DNA of 64,000 nt, from assembly GCA_947000775.1 (NCBI GenBank), contig CAMQGK010000171.1:2245001-2309000 (forward strand), read 5' to 3'. Positions 37,201 through 43,059 of the stretch are shown piece after piece. The stretch's first letter is position 1; each line of letters opens with the position of its first letter. Below the pieces are notes generated by a model. The model was not told the origin of the DNA, did no database searches, and saw only the letters and a program-made list of their open reading frames with translations. This DNA is from Pterois miles (Eukaryota > Chordata > Actinopteri > Perciformes > Scorpaenidae). A program made the position numbers and the translations under genes.

Positions 37201-39227
37201 AGACATGGATATATTTTTTGTTCAATATTTCTTCTCATACTTTTGTGTTCAAAATGCAGTTTCATATTCTGTACTCAGGAGATAAACTGAAACCAAACTC
37301 AACTGGCAGAACCTGTATTTTTACTGATTATCAGTTCTCCCCTGTATTATCAGTTCCTACGAATCACGAACAATGTTTACAAGTTCAGCCAGGTTTTGTG
37401 AAAGTAAACAACTCAATCTGAGGATGTGACCAAAGACTCAAATGTATCACTCCTCTTTCTGCTCACTTTTATGATTCAAAACAGGCCAGCTGTTCGCAGT
37501 TTAGTTTGGAGCTAAATTAAACCAAACTATATGAATGTGTAACCTGCTTTATGTTGGACAGTAGTCCAATCCAATAAGATCAAATTTACTGTTACAATCA
37601 GGTAAGTTAAAAGAAAATGTGAGGTGAGAGTTTATCGACTCAAGTGAAATCACATATGTATACTGTATTTAAAGGGGAACTACAGCCATTTTCAAAATAT
37701 TATTCCTAAGACTGTCGAAAAAAATATTAGTAAACATGAATAACTCTCTCCAAAATCCAAAAACTAGGATGCTAAAACTCAAACTTGTGATGTCATATTG
37801 TATCAAGTGTATAAAGTGTGGAACTGCTCCATAGGAATAGAGTAGTACAGGAATGAGTCCTAAAACCCAGAAATGAGTTCGTATTTTAGCACTACCCTTC
37901 CCTTGTCTGAAAGTCATTGGGTTTTTTTATGGGTTTTTAGTTTGATGCCTGAAATAAGGTCTGTAGTTAACAGAAGCTTAAGAGATTTTAACGTTTTGTT
38001 CTACAACACGAAATACGTCTGTAAATATCCCATTTGTGAATTTTGAAGCTTTTATGTGTCTTTAAATTAGACTACATTGTGCTGATTTGTCCACCTTTAC
38101 AGCCTTGCTGTTTATACTCACACCCATGCGATCGTGGTGTGGTACGTTTGTAGCCTAATGTTAGCTTTTTACTTCTGGAGATTGCATTCACACGTCATGA
38201 AAGTAGTGTTCATTTGTGGAGATTATCTTGTTGCCCAAAACGTAAGTAATAACGTAATGTAAGTATCCTAAATTTGTATTTGCCAAAAAGTTCTGTTTAT
38301 TTTCTGCAATAATCTAAAGTCCGATGGAAAAATCTCGGTGGATTTTTGTCGAGGGAACCAGGGTGATGCTAACTTTCGGGTTGGCTTACAAAAATGCATC
38401 ATCCCTGCAACACTCTATAGGGAGAGAGGTTATAGATGACACTGAGAGCACCCAGGGGAAGATATTGAGTATATGGGAACATTACAATAGAATAAAGCTC
38501 ATTTGGATATAAAAAAACATCATGTGGAGCTACAAAATCAGTCTCCCATTCAGTGTCTGAGGAGCAGCTCCACACTTTATATCTTATGACATCACAAGTA
38601 TGAGACTTACATCTCTGGTTTCTGGCTTTCAGAGAGCAGCTCATGTTCACAAATATTGATTGAACTTTCCTAGACAATGGAAATAACATATTGGTATTTT
38701 TAATTTAGGTGGTGTTCCCCATTAAATACAGTCAAATCAAGCAAGTTCAAGTCAAATCATTTCAAGTTTATCCCAGCTATCAAAATGCATCTTTTGTACT
38801 CAAAAAACGGGTTAAAAAACAGGAGCCCATTCGACATCTTTCAGTCTTACAGATAAATGTAACAATTAAATGAAACAATCAAATATAATAGGATAAATAT
38901 AACATCCATTCTAACATACCAGTGGTCGGCCCAGCAGCTCAGAACGGGCCCGTGAAGCAGAATCCTTCTTCATGTATTCAACAAACCCATATCCTTTGGA
39001 GTGGCCTGTCAGCTCGCTATACACCAGGAAGGAGCGCTCGATGTTCCCATAGGCGCGCACCAGCTCCTCAAACTGCTGGGCGGTGAAAGTGTGGGGCAGG
39101 TTGGTGAGGCAGAGCAGGGAATCGGTGGGCTGCAGCGTGACGTTGATCAATCGTCCCCGGACAGTGCTGTGATGGAGGGAGCGGATGGCATCCTGAGCCT
39201 GGTCCCCGTTCAGCAAAGTCACAAAGG
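1198..39227 (-). CDS. raver2: Ribonucleoprotein PTB-binding 2 (raver2), 5'-partial multi-exon gene
   Basis: Overall gene entry; coding exons are complement(join(1198..1515,2741..2842,3308..3415,4128..4309,5374..5482,8663..8991,11300..11414,11986..12084,12175..12257,16327..16447,22844..23035,36746..36910,38920..39227)). Exon phases fit at all twelve junctions, giving 2 bases plus 743 codons including the stop. The family is a nuclear RRM protein that binds PTB and modulates its splicing repression. The assignment rests on the RRM2 signature GHSKGYGFVEYMKKD, the RRM3 block LAQDEGS...GRSTLAALIAAQ, KGLLPEPN, and NPYLNLASV followed by MP; these fit raver2 better than raver1 as I remember both. The N-terminus, start codon and promoter lie beyond 64000. 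The 3' end may extend past position 1 (see the last exon). Introns range from 90 bp to 13.7 kb within the visible part. Confidence 0.9.
1516..2740 (-). other. raver2: raver2 intron with a TIR element
   Basis: 1225 bp. Holds a terminal-inverted-repeat element at about 2287-2587; nothing else recognisable apart from a short block at 1660-1680 (CCCCCTAGTGGCTATTATG) of repeat character. Confidence 0.8.
2287..2587. mobile_element. Small DNA element with about 55-bp terminal inverted repeats
   Basis: The left arm 2287-2342 (AATGTCTGACAACATTATGG onward to CTTACCTTTC) is matched in reverse complement by 2527-2587, with few differences and a 4-5 base length difference. The interior of about 185 bp has an open frame on the plus strand (2288-2548) but resembles no protein I know. 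It is likely a miniature inverted-repeat transposable element. A target duplication is not clear. Confidence 0.7.
2741..2842 (-). CDS. raver2: raver2 exon: Tyr/Gln-rich cassette 2
   Basis: 102 bp, phase 0 at both ends, acceptor CCTTCTTGTGTCCGAG, donor AAG/GTAAAC. It encodes APPVSTYGDYASYMQAVTQY followed by YSQPAAANQAYASK. Six of its 34 residues are tyrosine. It is symmetric like the neighbouring exon. The acceptor has a short pyrimidine tract and a G before AG, so the exact start carries some doubt. Confidence 0.8.
2843..3307 (-). other. raver2: raver2 intron carrying CATC and TA microsatellites
   Basis: 465 bp, dominated by the CATC run at 3083-3107 and the TA tract at 3119-3203. Otherwise unremarkable. 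Confidence 0.85.
3083..3203. repeat. CATC microsatellite followed by long TA microsatellite
   Basis: Six CATC-type units at 3083-3107, then TTAAACCGCT, then an uninterrupted TA tract from 3119 to 3203 (about 42 units). Such a tract can form a cruciform or RNA hairpin. It lies just downstream, in the transcript, of the weak donor of the 3308-3415 exon. Confidence 0.97.
3308..3415 (-). CDS. raver2: raver2 exon: Tyr/Gln-rich cassette 1
   Basis: 108 bp, phase 0 at both ends, acceptor GTGTGTTATCATAG, donor CAG/GTAGCA (weak). It encodes EAMQQWYQHYQAQAHTYSAA followed by APQDNTATDYNKEHTQ. It is symmetric and so could be skipped in frame. About 105 bp beyond the donor lies an 85-bp TA tract. Confidence 0.82.
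3416..4127 (-). other. raver2: raver2 intron, no element recognised
   Basis: 712 bp. Contains several short CATC-rich patches (3967-3995, 4063-4078) and a pyrimidine-rich stretch. No gene or transposon recognised. Confidence 0.7.
4128..4309 (-). CDS. raver2: raver2 exon: start of Tyr/Gln-rich tail
   Basis: 182 bp, phase 1 to phase 0, acceptor CATCCACTGTTGCTCAG, donor CAG/GTACCA (weak at +4 and +5). It encodes GSVGSKAQGGQPGSGVYGSS, then a Ser/Thr-rich stretch and TDYSQYNQAYTQ. There is no domain; it looks like a low-complexity, prion-like composition. The phase matches the preceding NPYLNLASV exon, so it belongs to the same transcript. I do not recall this tail from mammalian raver2. Confidence 0.82.
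4310..5373 (-). other. raver2: raver2 intron, no clear element
   Basis: 1064 bp. A short AAATG tandem run at about 4980-5000. The sequence around 4795-4980 (GTGGGTCAGTAGGGGCC, then TTAAGTTTAGG) looks like part of a repeat also present near 10350-10760, but I cannot define it. Confidence 0.6.
5374..5482 (-). CDS. raver2: raver2 exon: SLLGDPP motif and NPYLNLASV block
   Basis: 109 bp, phase 0 to phase 1, acceptor TTTTTCCCTGTTTAG, donor CAAG/GTGAGC. It encodes VSGGQGSLLGDPPKEVRLPS followed by NPYLNLASVMPGVVLQ. SLLGDPP is a full PTB-interaction motif and NPYLNLASV is diagnostic for raver2 (raver1 has a different residue pattern after NPYLNL). This is the last strongly conserved block in the window. 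Confidence 0.93.
5483..8662 (-). other. raver2: raver2 intron, mostly unassigned
   Basis: 3180 bp. 7785-8072 (from AAAGGTGGATTCTGGAGAAG to CAGACTGCATCTTTAACAGG, with a T run at 7978-7992) resembles a fish interspersed repeat. The remainder is AT-rich with nothing I recognise. Confidence 0.55.
8663..8991 (-). CDS. raver2: raver2 exon: long disordered linker
   Basis: 329 bp, phase 1 to phase 0, acceptor CTCCCCTTACAG, donor ATG/GTGAGC. It encodes ELAHESVPPSTHNATVVVSA onward through a Ser/Pro/Gly-rich stretch containing GLGPPPPKPPGG and ending in CPLAGM. No domain is visible and conservation in this part of the family is low; the call rests on phase, splice sites and position between the two conserved linker blocks. 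The open frame extends past both splice sites by chance (8537-9259). Confidence 0.85.
8992..11299 (-). other. raver2: raver2 intron with one recognisable repeat
   Basis: 2308 bp. Short CA-rich patches near 9415-9500 and 9610-9690, a weak repeat-like stretch near 10350-10760 and an interspersed repeat at about 10989-11110. Confidence 0.6.
10989..11110. repeat. Interspersed repeat (GTGACCTTTGACCTTTGACC type)
   Basis: Contains GTGACCTTTGACCTTTGACC, TCCATCCTTCAGTCCAGGTG and CTGAGATATC, blocks I associate with a common teleost repeat. Ends are not defined. Confidence 0.5.
11300..11414 (-). CDS. raver2: raver2 exon: two LLG-type PTB-interaction motifs
   Basis: 115 bp (112 bp if the downstream acceptor is used), phase 0 to phase 1, donor ACAG/GTGAGC. 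It encodes (Q)VSSLLGDPSRLLMQKALSL followed by RPPGLVPLGKGLLGDSPT. Raver proteins bind PTB through [S/G][I/L]LGxxP motifs: GLLGDSP fits fully, while SLLGDPS lacks the final proline. The acceptor is a tandem CAGCAG, so one glutamine just before the first motif is optional. Confidence 0.92.
11415..11985 (-). other. raver2: raver2 intron, nothing recognised
   Basis: 571 bp, purine-rich on the plus strand close to the acceptor (GAGAGAAAGAGATGAGGGAG region). The pyrimidine-rich transcript strand gives a long tract leading to the tandem CAGCAG acceptor. Confidence 0.7.
11986..12084 (-). CDS. raver2: raver2 exon: linker with LQNLLHMQLAQQQLL
   Basis: 99 bp, phase 0 at both ends, separated from the previous exon by only 90 bp. 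Acceptor TTTCTTTGCCTTGCAG, donor GTAAGA. It encodes SAMLGNGLVLQNLLHMQLAQ followed by QQLLHIKDKRISS. LQNL-x-H and LAQQQL match raver2. The length is divisible by three, so it could be skipped without a frameshift. Confidence 0.92.
12175..12257 (-). CDS. raver2: raver2 exon: linker, 83 bp with a weak donor
   Basis: Phase 1 to phase 0, acceptor GTTGTGTGTTTAG. It encodes GKYGRHTSLPFLRPPLTTAL followed by LTLGKAHQ; the ending KAHQ is shared with mammalian raver2 at the same exon border. The donor reads CAG/GTCACA, which departs from the GTRAGT consensus at +3 and +5. Since the exon length is not a multiple of three, skipping it would break the frame. Confidence 0.88.
13150..13305. repeat. Repeat fragment related to 21713-22337
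   Basis: TACTGCACACTCTGTCTCCAAA, ...GGGGACACGTTATCATCTAT and the following CAGTCTATAT correspond block by block to 22206-22337 (ACTCTGGCTCCAAATGATG, GGAGACACGTCATCTATC, GAGTCTATG). It is more diverged than that copy. Confidence 0.5.
14790..14884. mobile_element. hAT-like element end (AGGGCTGTCAATTGATTATA)
   Basis: The reverse complement ends in CAATTGACAGCCCTAGTTT and contains ATTAATCATGGACAATCGC, matching the right end of the element at 62515-63368. Only this end is recognised; sequence from 14900 looks like a different repeat. Confidence 0.6.
15461..16214. mobile_element. Non-autonomous hAT-like element, complete, 754 bp
   Basis: Termini AAGGGATGCTAATTTT and ACTGACATCCCTA are imperfect inverted repeats. 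They are flanked by 8-bp near-duplicates, GTATATTA at 15453-15460 and ATATATTA at 16215-16222 (7 of 8), the duplication length expected for hAT transposons. The interior has no long reading frame. Part of the interior (about 15710-15990) recurs in two other elements, near 34229-34410 and 50425-50560. Confidence 0.8.
16327..16447 (-). CDS. raver2: raver2 exon: linker after RRM3 (KGLLPEPN)
   Basis: 121 bp, phase 0 to phase 1, acceptor TTTTGTTCTCCAG, donor GAG/GTATGT. It encodes ILSNRKGLLPEPNLAQLLTS followed by MTNPAALQILMRPYHSGKRG. SN-x-KGLLPEPN and NPAxLQxL are conserved in the raver linker. No folded domain is apparent. Confidence 0.93.
20128..21262 (+). mobile_element. L2-type LINE fragment: end of reverse transcriptase and 3' end
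   Basis: Plus-strand translation across shifting frames gives the RT palm motif YADDTQ (TATGCAGATGAC at 20318-20329), CWMSQNFYQLNSDNTEVLPF, LDYCNALYSG, LQLVQNAAARLITGTKR, ITPVLATLHWLPI and, after a frameshift near 20880, FKILLLTFEALHGSALSYL and RSRLVTKGDRAFAISAPRL. This order is that of L2/CR1-like RT C-termini in fish. The 3' end has the typical AGAAGGGTGCTATACAAATA followed by AAGATTATTAT. It is truncated at the 5' end and broken by frameshifts, so inactive. Confidence 0.9.
21713..22337. mobile_element. Non-autonomous element with inverted CATAGACTGTAT-type ends
   Basis: Starts ATAGACTGTATACAAACATGG and ends TATACTGTTTAGAGTCTATG; the ends are imperfect inverted repeats. The interior contains CTCCCCAAAAGTGAAGCCAA and CGCCCCCTGGTGGTTGGCTTC, which I recognise from a frequent fish repeat. 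Related tails occur at 13150-13305 and 60330-60888. No coding potential. Confidence 0.65.
22844..23035 (-). CDS. raver2: raver2 exon: second half of RRM3
   Basis: 192 bp, phase 0 at both ends, acceptor GGCTATCTACCAG and donor GTGAGT. It encodes LAQDEGSPVRGFGVVEYESA (RNP1 of RRM3 is VRGFGVVEY), then EQAEAVLIEMDRTLVGG, RLSLCTPGTSGRSTLAALIA and AQGM. The GRSTLAALIAAQ block is a conserved end of RRM3 in raver proteins. An earlier in-frame GT two codons upstream (CAGG/GTATGG) is a weaker alternative donor; the chosen one keeps the phase and residue spacing of the family. Confidence 0.95.
23343..23460. mobile_element. hAT-like element end (GTGTATTGGTAAGAATCTGG)
   Basis: GCAGTGTATTGGTAAGAATC followed by CAATATGATACCGAGCATAA is an element terminus. 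The opposite-strand equivalent is at 52900-52978 (ATCGTGATATGTATCACATC, then GCCAATACACAG). Extent into the intron unknown. Confidence 0.5.
24780..25055. repeat. TG and CA microsatellites in opposite orientation
   Basis: A TG run of about 11 units at 24790-24812, and a CA run from 24975 to 25020 (about 23 units) continuing interrupted to 25055. Between them lies unique-looking sequence. Open frames crossing it are repeat artefacts. Confidence 0.95.
26470..26760. mobile_element. Two abutting hAT-like remnants
   Basis: 26470-26551 (TATCGAATCAGTATCAAGAA to ATAGCATCCCTAG) looks like one element end. It is directly followed by CTACAACTAATGATTATTTT, the start of the family complete at 29988-30330, here diverged and recognisable to about 26760 (CTGGTCTACAAAATACG, TTTTGTCCAAAC). 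Confidence 0.5.
27924..28060. mobile_element. hAT-like element end (TAGGACTGGGTATCGGTAC)
   Basis: TAGGACTGGGTATCGGTACACG followed by TATGGTATCGACAG matches the opposite-strand end at 42968-43059 (CACCGATACCCAGCTCTA). The right limit is not found; a 27-base A run at 28177-28203 follows. Confidence 0.5.
28231..28315. repeat. Repeat segment shared with 45488-45582
   Basis: TTTCCAAAATTT, TAAAATATTCT, TCCATATTTCTTGG and TTTAGCCTTTCAAAAACAAC then ATTTTCACTGC occur in the same order at 45488-45582 with small differences. It is a dispersed repeat; family unknown. Confidence 0.7.
29988..30330. mobile_element. Non-autonomous hAT-like element, complete, 343 bp
   Basis: Ends TAGGGCAGCAACAAAATTAT and ATTAATAGTTGCAACTA are inverted repeats. 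Flanking 8-bp sequences GCAAAAAC (29980-29987) and GTAAAAAC (30331-30338) differ at one base, fitting a hAT target duplication. The interior has GTTTGGTCTATAAAATGTCA and CAAAGATATTCAGTTTACTG, typical of a very common fish family. Weak frame at 29917-30171 is not a gene. Confidence 0.85.
31234..31855 (+). mobile_element. Internally deleted pogo/Tigger-like transposon with both ends
   Basis: Ends CCGTATTTTTTGCACAATAA and (reverse complement) CAGTATTTTTTGTATAAGGC are inverted repeats flanked by TA on each side (31232-31233 and 31856-31857), the target of Tc1/mariner-pogo elements. Inside is the C-terminal part of a DDE transposase (31336-31830). At 622 bp the element has lost its 5' coding part including the DNA-binding domain and first catalytic Asp. 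Confidence 0.85.
31336..31830 (+). pseudogene. C-terminal fragment of pogo-type DDE transposase, one in-frame stop
   Basis: The frame includes FHKSPSLLICDSMCAHLTD (second catalytic Asp in LLICDS), ELVIIPGGLTKELQLLDIGV (third acidic residue in LLDIGVN) and CQWIVDAWARVSV. A TAA at 31702-31704 interrupts it, after which the same frame continues with SAVRAFTKAGIITEQLSNG to TAA at 31828-31830. Apart from that stop the 3' half is intact, which suggests a fairly young relic. The first 1-20 codons may be outside the original transposase. Confidence 0.85.
32098..32215. repeat. Interspersed repeat (GGTGCTCCGGGGATGACG)
   Basis: GGTGCTCCGGGGATGACGTA, TGTAGGCCAAACAGGAAGTC and CCTCAACAAAAAGCC are blocks I recognise from a dispersed fish repeat; it runs into ACTACT and ATAATA runs at about 32228-32280. 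Confidence 0.5.
34145..35100. mobile_element. Non-autonomous hAT-like element, 956 bp, perfect 8-bp duplication
   Basis: Starts AAGGGATGCATTGATACTGA and ends ATTGGTGCATTCCTA (inverted). The flanking GAAAATGG occurs at 34137-34144 and again at 35101-35108, identical, as for hAT insertions. The interior 34229-34410 resembles that of 15461-16214 although the outer sequences differ. The remaining interior includes a 73-codon frame (34459-34680) with no recognised domain. Confidence 0.85.
36746..36910 (-). CDS. raver2: raver2 exon: end of RRM2 and first half of RRM3
   Basis: 165 bp, phase 0 at both ends, acceptor TGATTGTGCAG and donor GTGAGT. It encodes DDRSLMVQWMDVNQL, which closes RRM2, then SKCLCINRLP (RNP2 of RRM3) and DSEELTQLFSETYKPVFCQ. 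QWMDVN and KPVFCQ are typical of raver2. The intron that follows is 13.7 kb and splits RRM3 between its two RNP motifs. Confidence 0.95.
36911..38919 (-). other. raver2: raver2 intron holding one TIR element
   Basis: 2009 bp. About half is the element at 37662-38732. 36911-37660 holds nothing recognised. Confidence 0.8.
37662..38732. mobile_element. DNA element with 19-bp terminal inverted repeats
   Basis: Left end ACTGTATTTAAAGGGGAAC (37662-37680) and the reverse complement of 38714-38732, ACTGTATTTAATGGGGAAC, agree at 18 of 19 bases. Blocks next to the ends resemble fish non-autonomous elements beginning AAAGGGGAACT. Weak frames inside (37669-37917, 38399-38689 on the minus strand) show no known domain. 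Confidence 0.75.
38920..39227 (-). CDS. raver2: raver2 exon: second half of RRM1 and all of RRM2
   Basis: Begins in phase 1 after the acceptor CTCCTCCAG and ends in phase 0 at the donor GTATGT. It encodes AFVTLLNGDQAQDAI (RNP1 end of RRM1), then LQPTDSLLCLTNLP (RNP2 of RRM2), FEELVRAYGNIERSFLVYSE and GHSKGYGFVEYMKKD (RNP1 of RRM2), ending in SELLGRPL. These match the raver RRM1-RRM2 junction closely. The matching first half of RRM1 (the NRRKxLV...EVHDLL-type block) was not found in any frame up to 64000, so the upstream intron is at least 24.7 kb long. Confidence 0.95.
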
Positions 39228-40440
39228 CTGGAGGAGGGGACATTATGGAGACAGCGACGAGACGAAAAGACAGACAAAGACAAACAACAGACACAAAGAA
39301 AGAGACGTACACATAAATGGACGAGGACGTGTGAGAGGCGAGCAGACGGAGACAAACACAAACATACATTTAAAGCAGACATTTAAAAACAGGCAGAAAG
39401 CAGTTTGGAGCGGAGAATGCACACAGTCAAAAAACATGCAAAAAAACAACTCACATGAAAAGCAAAGAAAATAAATGACAGGCCGAATGTGGCAAAAAAA
39501 TAGGAGATAAAAGTTTGACAGACAGTCATAAAGACAGACAGACAGATACACAGAGAGAAAGACAACACATTAGCTAGAAAGCCAATAGGGAGCCACTATG
39601 TAGGGGGAATCCACTGTGACACACACACATACACACCTCATCTAAACTGATATACAGTATGTGTCAGAGAAACAGTAATACTGTTGAATACTACAGTTAA
39701 ATAATAATGGTGATTTAATTATGATACCTAAAGACAAATGACAGCCTCTTTTCCATACCAGGGTTAATATTTCTTAATGTCTAAATGTCACATTATCATA
39801 TATTTCTACCAATCACAATAAACCTCTTGAATCGCTACCAAACACAGCTGAGTTTCATGTTTGTTTTCTTTCTCTCTCCAGAAGATGATCTCTCTCCCTC
39901 TCCTGAAACTGAATATGTCAGCTGTATTTGAAAGTAGACTCCCATTTCATTTTAGTCCCATGAAGCAACAAAGGTTATCACCTGTATAGAGGCTGTCAGT
40001 TTTTGCCTACAAAATGAGAAAAGCCGTCCAGCACAGTGAAGTCTGCTGGGAAGGCTTTGAGATTTATTCAGAAGTTGCAATCTAGTCAGTGAAGCCTTGA
40101 TAAGAATTCCCAATAGGATTCCTTTCCTTTTAACGGTGATACCTAGCTCAGTGATTAAAAAATAAAAACACTATTGATAAAACCACACACACAAACAACT
40201 GTGTAATTAGGCTGAAACGGAGGAAGAGAGTGAATGTAAAGAACATTAGAAGCCTGTGATGCCTTAAACAGCCTCACATGAAAACCGCCATGGACTGATA
40301 CATGTTCGGGGAAATGAAGTGGTAATAAATTGATCTGCAATATGTAATAAATGTGTGTGTGATATGTAAAAACAACAGGCTCAAAGACAACAATATATAC
40401 ACTAAAAAAAAGACAAAAACTGAAATAGATAACAACCTGG

Positions 40441-40928
40441 TCTCACTCCCAACTCGTCAAATACCACTGATTGGGCAGCACCCATCAGAAGCCGACACAC
40501 GGAGATACCCTTTAGCGACATTACAAGTAACTCCAATGTAAACCCACCCAGGGCGCTATTTGACATTCGGAGTGAGTGACGTAGTATTAACAGCTCGAGA
40601 GTCAGCTCAGGGCGGGAGGGTCAAACAAACACAAGACTTTGAACCAGGAGATCGGTGTTCGTGTCCCCGTCAATCATTAGTTACACAAGTAGTCCTGTGA
40701 GTCACATGGGTCGCAAGTAACGTCAACTACAACCGTTTCCAAACCCTAACTAAGTGGTTGTACTGTCTAAACCTAACTTTATTTTGAAAGGACACTACGC
40801 ATGTAACAAGCGTATATTGACACGCCGTCCCTGGTCCATCCAAAAGTAACGAAAGAGGGGTATCCGGTGCATCAGTGTGTGATGTTGAGCAGCACTGGCC
40901 AGAGGTATGAGATGAGTTGGGAGTGAGA
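40441..40928. mobile_element. Non-autonomous DNA element with TCTCACTCCCAACTC ends
   Basis: Left end TCTCACTCCCAACTCGTC and right end GATGAGTTGGGAGTGAGA are near-perfect inverted repeats (17 of 18). The interior contains CCACCCAGGGCGCTATTTGA and CTGTCTAAACCTAACTTT. No reading frame of interest. The flanking duplication is not clear. Confidence 0.75.
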
Positions 40929-40945
40929 GTGTGTTGAAACTAAAC

Positions 40946-41162
40946 TACAGCCGTCCTCAACCACAGAAATTCTTAGTCGACTAGCACTCATGTGATTCTG
41001 TCAGCTAACTGATTAGTTGATTGAATCAACAGATCTGTAAAACTGGAAATAAGTCATTCAGCTTGAAAAAAAGCATAAAAAAACAATTGACTAAAGAAAT
41101 GTTAGTCGACTAAGAACTAAATGAGCAATTAGTCGACTAATCTACTGAGAGGGGACAGCCTA
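40946..41162. mobile_element. Non-autonomous hAT-like element, 217 bp, perfect 8-bp duplication
   Basis: Ends TACAGCCGTCCTCAACCACA and GAGAGGGGACAGCCTA are inverted. AACTAAAC flanks it at 40938-40945 and 41163-41170, identical. The interior has repeated TTAGTCGACTA motifs on both arms (AATTCTTAGTCGACTAG, AATTAGTCGACTAAT). It sits 17 bp from the end of the preceding element. Confidence 0.88.
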
Positions 41163-42967
41163 AACTAAACCACCACAAAACTCAACAGGAGGGAAGAATG
41201 GGATCTCTGCTGATAACACTGATAGATGTATATTTAAGCTGAAGCAACGCTGGACCAACTATCCTAAAATATCTAAGCAGATACTACTTTGTAACATCCT
41301 TTGAAAACAGCTGTGACTTCTGACCAAAGAATCATCGATTCACAAAATATGTATAAAAAGGGAAACTTTCCATCATCACCCTGAACAACTTATGTTGGAG
41401 CTACTGAGCAGTGTTTCTGCTGCCCTAATGGACCTGCTCAAGAGGCCGGCAGGATAAAAGTGAAACTGTGTTATGCAGCTCTCAGATTTGACCATTTATA
41501 ATGTTGCTGAGAATGAGCAGTAAAAAACAACTACGGCACCTTCTAGCATCCTGAAGTGTCCATATACAAAGATAATTCATTTGAATTGCAAACATAACCA
41601 TGCTACGTCAATGAAGAATTAGTTAACCAAATCAAACATGCATATGAATAAAAAAGCTATTTGATACTGAGACACAACTTCTGGGGTCCAGTGTAACCAT
41701 GGCGATGAAGTCAAAATGCTTTGTGAAGAGCAATTTCTACCAGTGTTCAGACTTTAAATGAGTTGTATCACATCTTAGTACCAATAGAGATAAAATAAAG
41801 AATAATTGTACAGTAAGAGAATAGCACAAGGTGTAGCTTTTCATGTTGAACAAAAGACTGCCGATTCAGCGAAAGCTCAGGTTTGGGCTGGTCAAAATGT
41901 GTCTAATCAAGGTGAAACAGGATAAGTGGTCTGTGTGATTTTGGAGAGATCCATTAAAGAGCACCTTGAATACTACAGACAGGTGCAGGCCCTGCACTGT
42001 AAGCTTTCAACCTGCAGGAAAATGTCACCATGCCTCCGGACATCACTGCCCCCGTGGTCATACACCTGGACGAGAACACAACTCGTCTTTTATCAAGGCT
42101 TCAGACTCACCTGCTGGTATTCTGACCCTGAAGTCCTGCACATGTTGTTCTTGAAATAGCGTTTCACAAGTGTCCATACCAGCTCCCATCATGCATAAAT
42201 AGGCAACTGTTGGGAAGTGCATTTCAAACACATCCAAAACAGAGAGTATTTCACGTTGGTTGAGATGTGTTTTATTGAGTTTGGAGCTACTATAATTACT
42301 TATTACCTCCCTGTCTCCACTGTCTGCTCTGTTGTCAGCAGGACTGGCCAATGCAAACTAAGGTTTTGTCCAAATACCCTGACATTAATTTATAGTATAC
42401 TGATTAAATGTGACGTTGCCTAAGAATCAGTACCGTGAAAGGCAGAGGCATTTTTTGAGTAATTTTACATACATTACACACTATCCTGATATGGCTTGTT
42501 TTGTTTCAATGCAAGTCCATCAAAATTAGCTATTTCCAGTTTCCTCATATACAACACACTGAACTCTCATTTTTGACAACAGTGAAAGTATTGTTTTTGA
42601 AAGGCATACAGCAACAAATATGTACTGAAGCAAAAATATTTCGCTAGATAAAAACATCAGCATCTCTTTTCAATATCTGTTGACTTTTGGACTTCACAAC
42701 GTTCTGGAGTTATTGGAAATGTCGGGATCACACGTCACAAGTCTGAAACAATCCTACTGCCGTGCGGAATTATAGATTCTGAACCTGGCTCGCATGGACA
42801 TGCTTGGAACGCCTGGTGTGAACGGTATCGGTGTGAAATTGAAGCAGGATGGAACGGGAGATAAGGCGACGCTCCAACTTTTTAAAAAATGCCCTTACAC
42901 TTCCAGCTTACTTGCACTTCACTCACATATTCTGTCAGATTTTCTAGATCTGTGCACAAAAAGGACT

Positions 42968-43059
42968 AACTGCAGGTATCGTTTAAAGTTTTGATACTAC
43001 TTGGTACTGGGTTATTTTGGTCAATGCCTTAAAGATGTCAAGCACCGATACCCAGCTCT
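42968..43059. mobile_element. hAT-like element end (opposite end type to 27924)
   Basis: GGTATCGTTTAAAGTTTTGA, CTTGGTACTGGGTTATTTTG and AAGCACCGATACCCAGCTC are the reverse of the terminus at 27924-28060. The inner part may extend left to about 42790. Confidence 0.5.

Noticed and set aside
39001..39474. 157-codon plus-strand open frame
   Set aside because: Antisense to the RRM2 exon and adjoining intron; no similarity to a known protein.
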